DNA from: Acidobacteriota bacterium
GTDB taxonomy: Bacteria > Acidobacteriota > G020349885
Reading direction: 5' to 3'
Length of the DNA stretch: 43,620 bases
Assembly (NCBI GenBank): GCA_020349885.1
Contig: CP070701.1
Location: forward strand, 2,040,713 to 2,084,332
Numbering within the stretch: position 1 is the first letter of the stretch; each line of letters begins with the position of its first letter. Position numbers and translations under genes: made by a program. Under the pieces are notes generated by a model that was not told the origin of the DNA, ran no database searches, and worked only from the letters and a program-made list of their open reading frames with translations. Of this stretch, positions 41,068 to 43,620 are shown in pieces.

Positions 41068-41646
41068 ATGAATACGATCACCCAGAACGCTCGCCGAGAG
41101 ACGCTCGCGACCGGACGCGTCAAGGCCTCTTGTCCCCAGTGCACGTCCAGGTGGCTCGCGGAGGGCATTGAGGAAGGGCAGCGCATAACGTGTCCCGCTT
41201 GTAGGTACACGTTTGAGTTTCACTCACCCTCCAGCCCCACCAGGTCCCTGACCTGCTCGGACGTTCTGCAGGCGGTTTCCCAGGAATCCGACGGCGGCGA
41301 CGGGCTGGGCGAGAGGGAGCTTCCCTCCAACCATCGCCTCACGCTGGAGATACTCAACGGCCCCCGCAAGGGGCGGACGCTGGAGATCAACAAGAGCCGC
41401 ATAACGATGGGGCGCGGCTTCGAGGACATGCAGTTCCTGGACACCCAGATCTCGCGCAAGCACGCCGTACTCGAGATTTACGGCGATCGCGCGATCCTGC
41501 TGCGCGATTGCGCGTCCACCAACGGCACGTACGTAAACGACCGGCCCGTGTCCCAGACGGAGCTCAAGGACGGCGACCTCGTCCGCCTGGGCGGGGTGTT
41601 GGGTGGGACGGCCTTAAAGCTCCGGGTTCGGGAAAAATCTTCCTGA
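41068..41646 (+). CDS. zinc-ribbon/FHA-domain protein, copy 3
   Basis: 192 residues from the ATG at 41068, with GAGGAGAG upstream. The frame is open from 41002 but without a better start. The N-terminus is 15 residues longer than in copies 1-2. The zinc ribbon is CPQC and CPAC around RWLAEGIEEGQRIT. The FHA domain has GRGFED, ISRKHAVLEIYGDRAILLRDCASTNGTYVN and a C-terminal LKLRV strand. It keeps the Ser/Arg/His and Asn-Gly phosphothreonine site. Clearly the same family as the pair at 23.7-25.1 kb but more diverged, and unlike them preceded by a long leader and a real SD. Followed by a terminator. Confidence 0.88.
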   Translation: MNTITQNARRETLATGRVKASCPQCTSRWLAEGIEEGQRITCPACRYTFEFHSPSSPTRSLTCSDVLQAVSQESDGGDGLGERELPSNHRLTLEILNGPRKGRTLEINKSRITMGRGFEDMQFLDTQISRKHAVLEIYGDRAILLRDCASTNGTYVNDRPVSQTELKDGDLVRLGGVLGGTALKLRVREKSS

Positions 41647-41712
41647 CCCCCGTGCGGAGCGGCGACGAGGCGGCTCTTTCCTGATCCCCTTTACCTCCAT
41701 CCATTCCTTCTA

Positions 41713-41742
41713 ACGAGCCCTCCACCGGAGGGCTCGTTTTTT
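41713..41742 (+). terminator. intrinsic terminator after FHA copy 3
   Basis: ACGAGCCCTCC and GGAGGGCTCGT form a perfect 11-bp stem with a 3-nt loop (ACC), followed by six T. It is a textbook Rho-independent terminator, 67 bp after the stop. Confidence 0.92.
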
Positions 41743-41798
41743 GAAGGGCAAAGACTCTTTTCAAAGGGCCCTTGGCACCATTGCCGCAGATTGAAAAA

Positions 41799-41807
41799 TG
41801 GTAGAAT
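41799..41807 (+). promoter_or_regulatory. possible extended -10 promoter for the sulfatase-like gene
   Basis: TGG plus TAGAAT (41802-41807) without a well-placed -35. It is about 50 bp upstream of the ATG at 41858 and just after the terminator. Confidence 0.35.
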
Positions 41808-41857
41808 GTGGAGAAACAGCCGTGCACAGCCCCAACCGGATAAAGCGATAGTATCTC

Positions 41858-43620
41858 ATGAAGCACAACGATCCGCCCTTCTACAGGTCGCGGAAGCTTA
41901 TTGTTTTGGTGCTCGCACTGATGATCGCGGCCGCGGTTCTGGTCGCACTGCGAGGGTTTCTGCCGCCTTCCCGGGACGGCCGCTCCAAGCTTGCTTCGGG
42001 CGGCCATACGCCGGCCGAAAGGCGCAACCTGCTCCTCCTCACGCTCGACACGACCCGCGCCGACCGCATAGGATGCTACGGGTACGAAGCGGCCCGGACC
42101 CCCGCTCTGGACCGCATTGCGGAGCGAGGGGTTGCGTTCGACGCGGCGTACGCCGTGACTCCCCTCACGCTTCCTTCACACACGACGATTCTGACTGGGT
42201 TGTACCCGGTGTTCCATGGAGTGCGCAACAACGGCCGCTACGAGCTGCCCGGGGAATACACGACGCTTGCCGAGATGTTTCGGGAAGGAGGATGGCGCAC
42301 GGGGGCGTTCATCTCGGCGTTCGTGCTTCATTCGCGGTTCGGCCTGGCGCAGGGATTCGAGAGCTTCGGCGACGATCTCACGGCGGGGCACCCGAAGCTT
42401 ACGTCCATGGAGATTCAGAGTCGCTCGGGCCAACAGACGGTCGAGGACGCCCTGGCCTGGCTCCGGGAGACGCACCGGCGGAAGTTTTTCCTGTGGGTGC
42501 ATTTCTTCGACCCGCACATGCCCTACCGCGCACCGCGCAAGTTTCAGGAAGCGTTCTCGCACAATCCTTACGACGGACAGATCGCGTATATGGACAGCGT
42601 GATCGGGACGCTGATCTCCCGGCTGGAGCGCTGGGGCGTGCTCCGCGATACCTTAGTCGTAGTCATCGCGGACCATGGAGAGAGCCTGGGCGAGCACGGA
42701 GAGCAGACACACGCGTTTTTCATTTACAACGCGGCGATGCGGGTTCCGTTGATTTTCTCGCAGCCCGGCGTTCTTCCGGAAGGCAAGCGGCTCGACGCGT
42801 CGGTTAGCATGGCGGACGTGGCCCCGACGGTGCTCGAGTACTTCGGCCTGCCCGCGCCGCCCGAACTTCAGGGAAAATCGTTTCTCGACGCGATGCAGGG
42901 GAGCGCGGTGCTGGACCATCGAAGCGTCTTGATAGAATCCGTGTTCCCGTTCGAGGCTTACAATTGGGCGCCGTTGTCGGGCTTGCTTCACGGGAGTGAA
43001 AAGTACATCAAAGCGCCGCAGCCTGAGTACTATGATCTCGCCCGGGACCCGAACGAAACGGCGAATCTATGGGACGACCAGCCTCAAAGGAGGGCCTCAT
43101 TGGTGAAGCGGTACGAGGAAACTTTCGAGAAGCTCCGGAAGGCTGAGAACGAAACGGTGTCTTCGCGCCGCGCGATGAGCGAGGAGGAAGAGGAAACCCT
43201 GAGAAGCCTGGGGTACGTGTTCGGGGCCCGTGAGTCCCGCGCGGAGCCGGCCGATCTCCGTGATCCGAAGGATGCCATCGCCATGCACGAACTGCTCAGG
43301 GACGCGGAGAATCTCCAAAACGTTTCCGACCTCGACGGCATGCAAAGGGACCTGGAAAACATCATGAAAAAGGATCCCACGAACTACCAGGCGGTTTACA
43401 TCCTCGCCTCCCTCCATGAGATGAAGGGACGGTGGGACGAGGCCCTTCCGCTTTACGAGAAAGCCATCCGGTTGAGGCCGAAGAAAGGAATGGCCTGGAT
43501 CGGGATAGGGCGCTACCACATGGAGCGAGGAGACTCGTCCAAGGCAAAAGAACACTTCTTGATGGCCACGAACGACAAGCACTGCTCGGACGCCTACGTG
43601 ATGCTGTCATTGCTCTACGG
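41858..43620 (+). CDS. membrane-anchored sulfatase-superfamily hydrolase with TPR tail (partial at right edge)
   Basis: At least 587 residues; the frame is open at the window end. A membrane helix (about 14-32) anchors a periplasmic enzyme. The alkaline-phosphatase/sulfatase core starts LLLLTLDTTRADRIGCYGY (metal-binding Asp). Where sulfatases have C/S-x-P-S-R, this reads TLPSHTTILTG, so Thr replaces the formylglycine-forming Cys or Ser and His replaces Arg. The second metal site ADHGESLGEHGEQTH is intact. From about residue 480 TPR-like units follow (NYQAVYILASLHEMKGRWDEALPLYEKAIRLRP). It is more likely a phospho- or sulfo-ester or transferase enzyme with a Thr nucleophile than a classical sulfatase. 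No SD is seen at the ATG. Confidence 0.85.
   Translation, partial: MKHNDPPFYRSRKLIVLVLALMIAAAVLVALRGFLPPSRDGRSKLASGGHTPAERRNLLLLTLDTTRADRIGCYGYEAARTPALDRIAERGVAFDAAYAVTPLTLPSHTTILTGLYPVFHGVRNNGRYELPGEYTTLAEMFREGGWRTGAFISAFVLHSRFGLAQGFESFGDDLTAGHPKLTSMEIQSRSGQQTVEDALAWLRETHRRKFFLWVHFFDPHMPYRAPRKFQEAFSHNPYDGQIAYMDSVIGTLISRLERWGVLRDTLVVVIADHGESLGEHGEQTHAFFIYNAAMRVPLIFSQPGVLPEGKRLDASVSMADVAPTVLEYFGLPAPPELQGKSFLDAMQGSAVLDHRSVLIESVFPFEAYNWAPLSGLLHGSEKYIKAPQPEYYDLARDPNETANLWDDQPQRRASLVKRYEETFEKLRKAENETVSSRRAMSEEEEETLRSLGYVFGARESRAEPADLRDPKDAIAMHELLRDAENLQNVSDLDGMQRDLENIMKKDPTNYQAVYILASLHEMKGRWDEALPLYEKAIRLRPKKGMAWIGIGRYHMERGDSSKAKEHFLMATNDKHCSDAYVMLSLLY

Noticed and set aside
1-43620. tRNA, rRNA, phage or transposase genes
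   Set aside because: I looked for cloverleaf-like CCA-ended segments, integrase or transposase motifs and found none I could support.

Overview
The window is about 43.6 kb of GC-rich bacterial DNA. The genes point to an uncultivated Gram-negative: Tat-dependent lipoproteins, a periplasmic c-type cytochrome, phosphatidylethanolamine synthesis genes, HslUV, ThyX, and RF2 with its programmed frameshift. The style (tandem paralogues, FHA/TPR/PilZ proteins, archaeal-type Psd) resembles Acidobacteriota or the former Deltaproteobacteria. No rRNA or other phylogenetic marker is present to settle this. No rRNA, tRNA, CRISPR, phage or transposase gene was seen.

Layout. (1) 1-1624: the tail of an unknown gene, an EamA/DMT permease and a Cys-rich c-type cytochrome lipoprotein. 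(2) 1704-10187: five tandem paralogues of a Tat-exported FAD-dependent amine oxidase. A 147-bp MITE-like element with target duplication sits between copies 2 and 3. (3) 10250-13274: an M28 peptidase lipoprotein overlapping thyX. (4) 13375-16053 (minus): a large acidic TPR protein. (5) 16407-20126: a tight operon of DUF465 protein, psd, pssA, a secreted coiled-coil protein, purN and a PrcB-like exported protein. The PrcB-like frame is split by one in-frame TGA followed by a SECIS-like hairpin. (6) 20272-23416: hslV, hslU, and prfB with a canonical +1 frameshift site. (7) 23723-25089: two zinc-ribbon/FHA genes that arose by a tandem duplication, which also copied the 3' tip of the convergent tsaB. 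(8) 25142-27996 (minus): an operon of a cNMP-binding/HlyD fusion, a CAP-domain protein and tsaB. (9) 28146-32617 (minus): a homocysteine methyltransferase-like enzyme and a 1133-aa exported protein with 13 repeats. (10) 32816-36191: amine oxidase copies 6 and 7. (11) 36316-40558 (minus): a DUF2914 protein, a PAS/degenerate-GGDEF protein, a receiver-PilZ protein and an amidohydrolase lipoprotein. (12) 41068-43620: a third zinc-ribbon/FHA gene behind a strong AT-rich promoter and a 48-bp direct repeat, then a sulfatase-superfamily/TPR membrane protein that runs off the end.

The dominant theme is the seven-copy family of envelope flavoenzymes next to a c-type cytochrome and hydrolytic lipoproteins (M28 peptidase, amidohydrolase). 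I infer an envelope-located amine or peptide-derived catabolic module, but the substrate and the electron acceptor cannot be read from the sequence. The most testable unusual signals are the TGA-split PrcB-like gene, the MITE, the FHA/tsaB duplication scar, and the near-leaderless promoters of the FHA pair.
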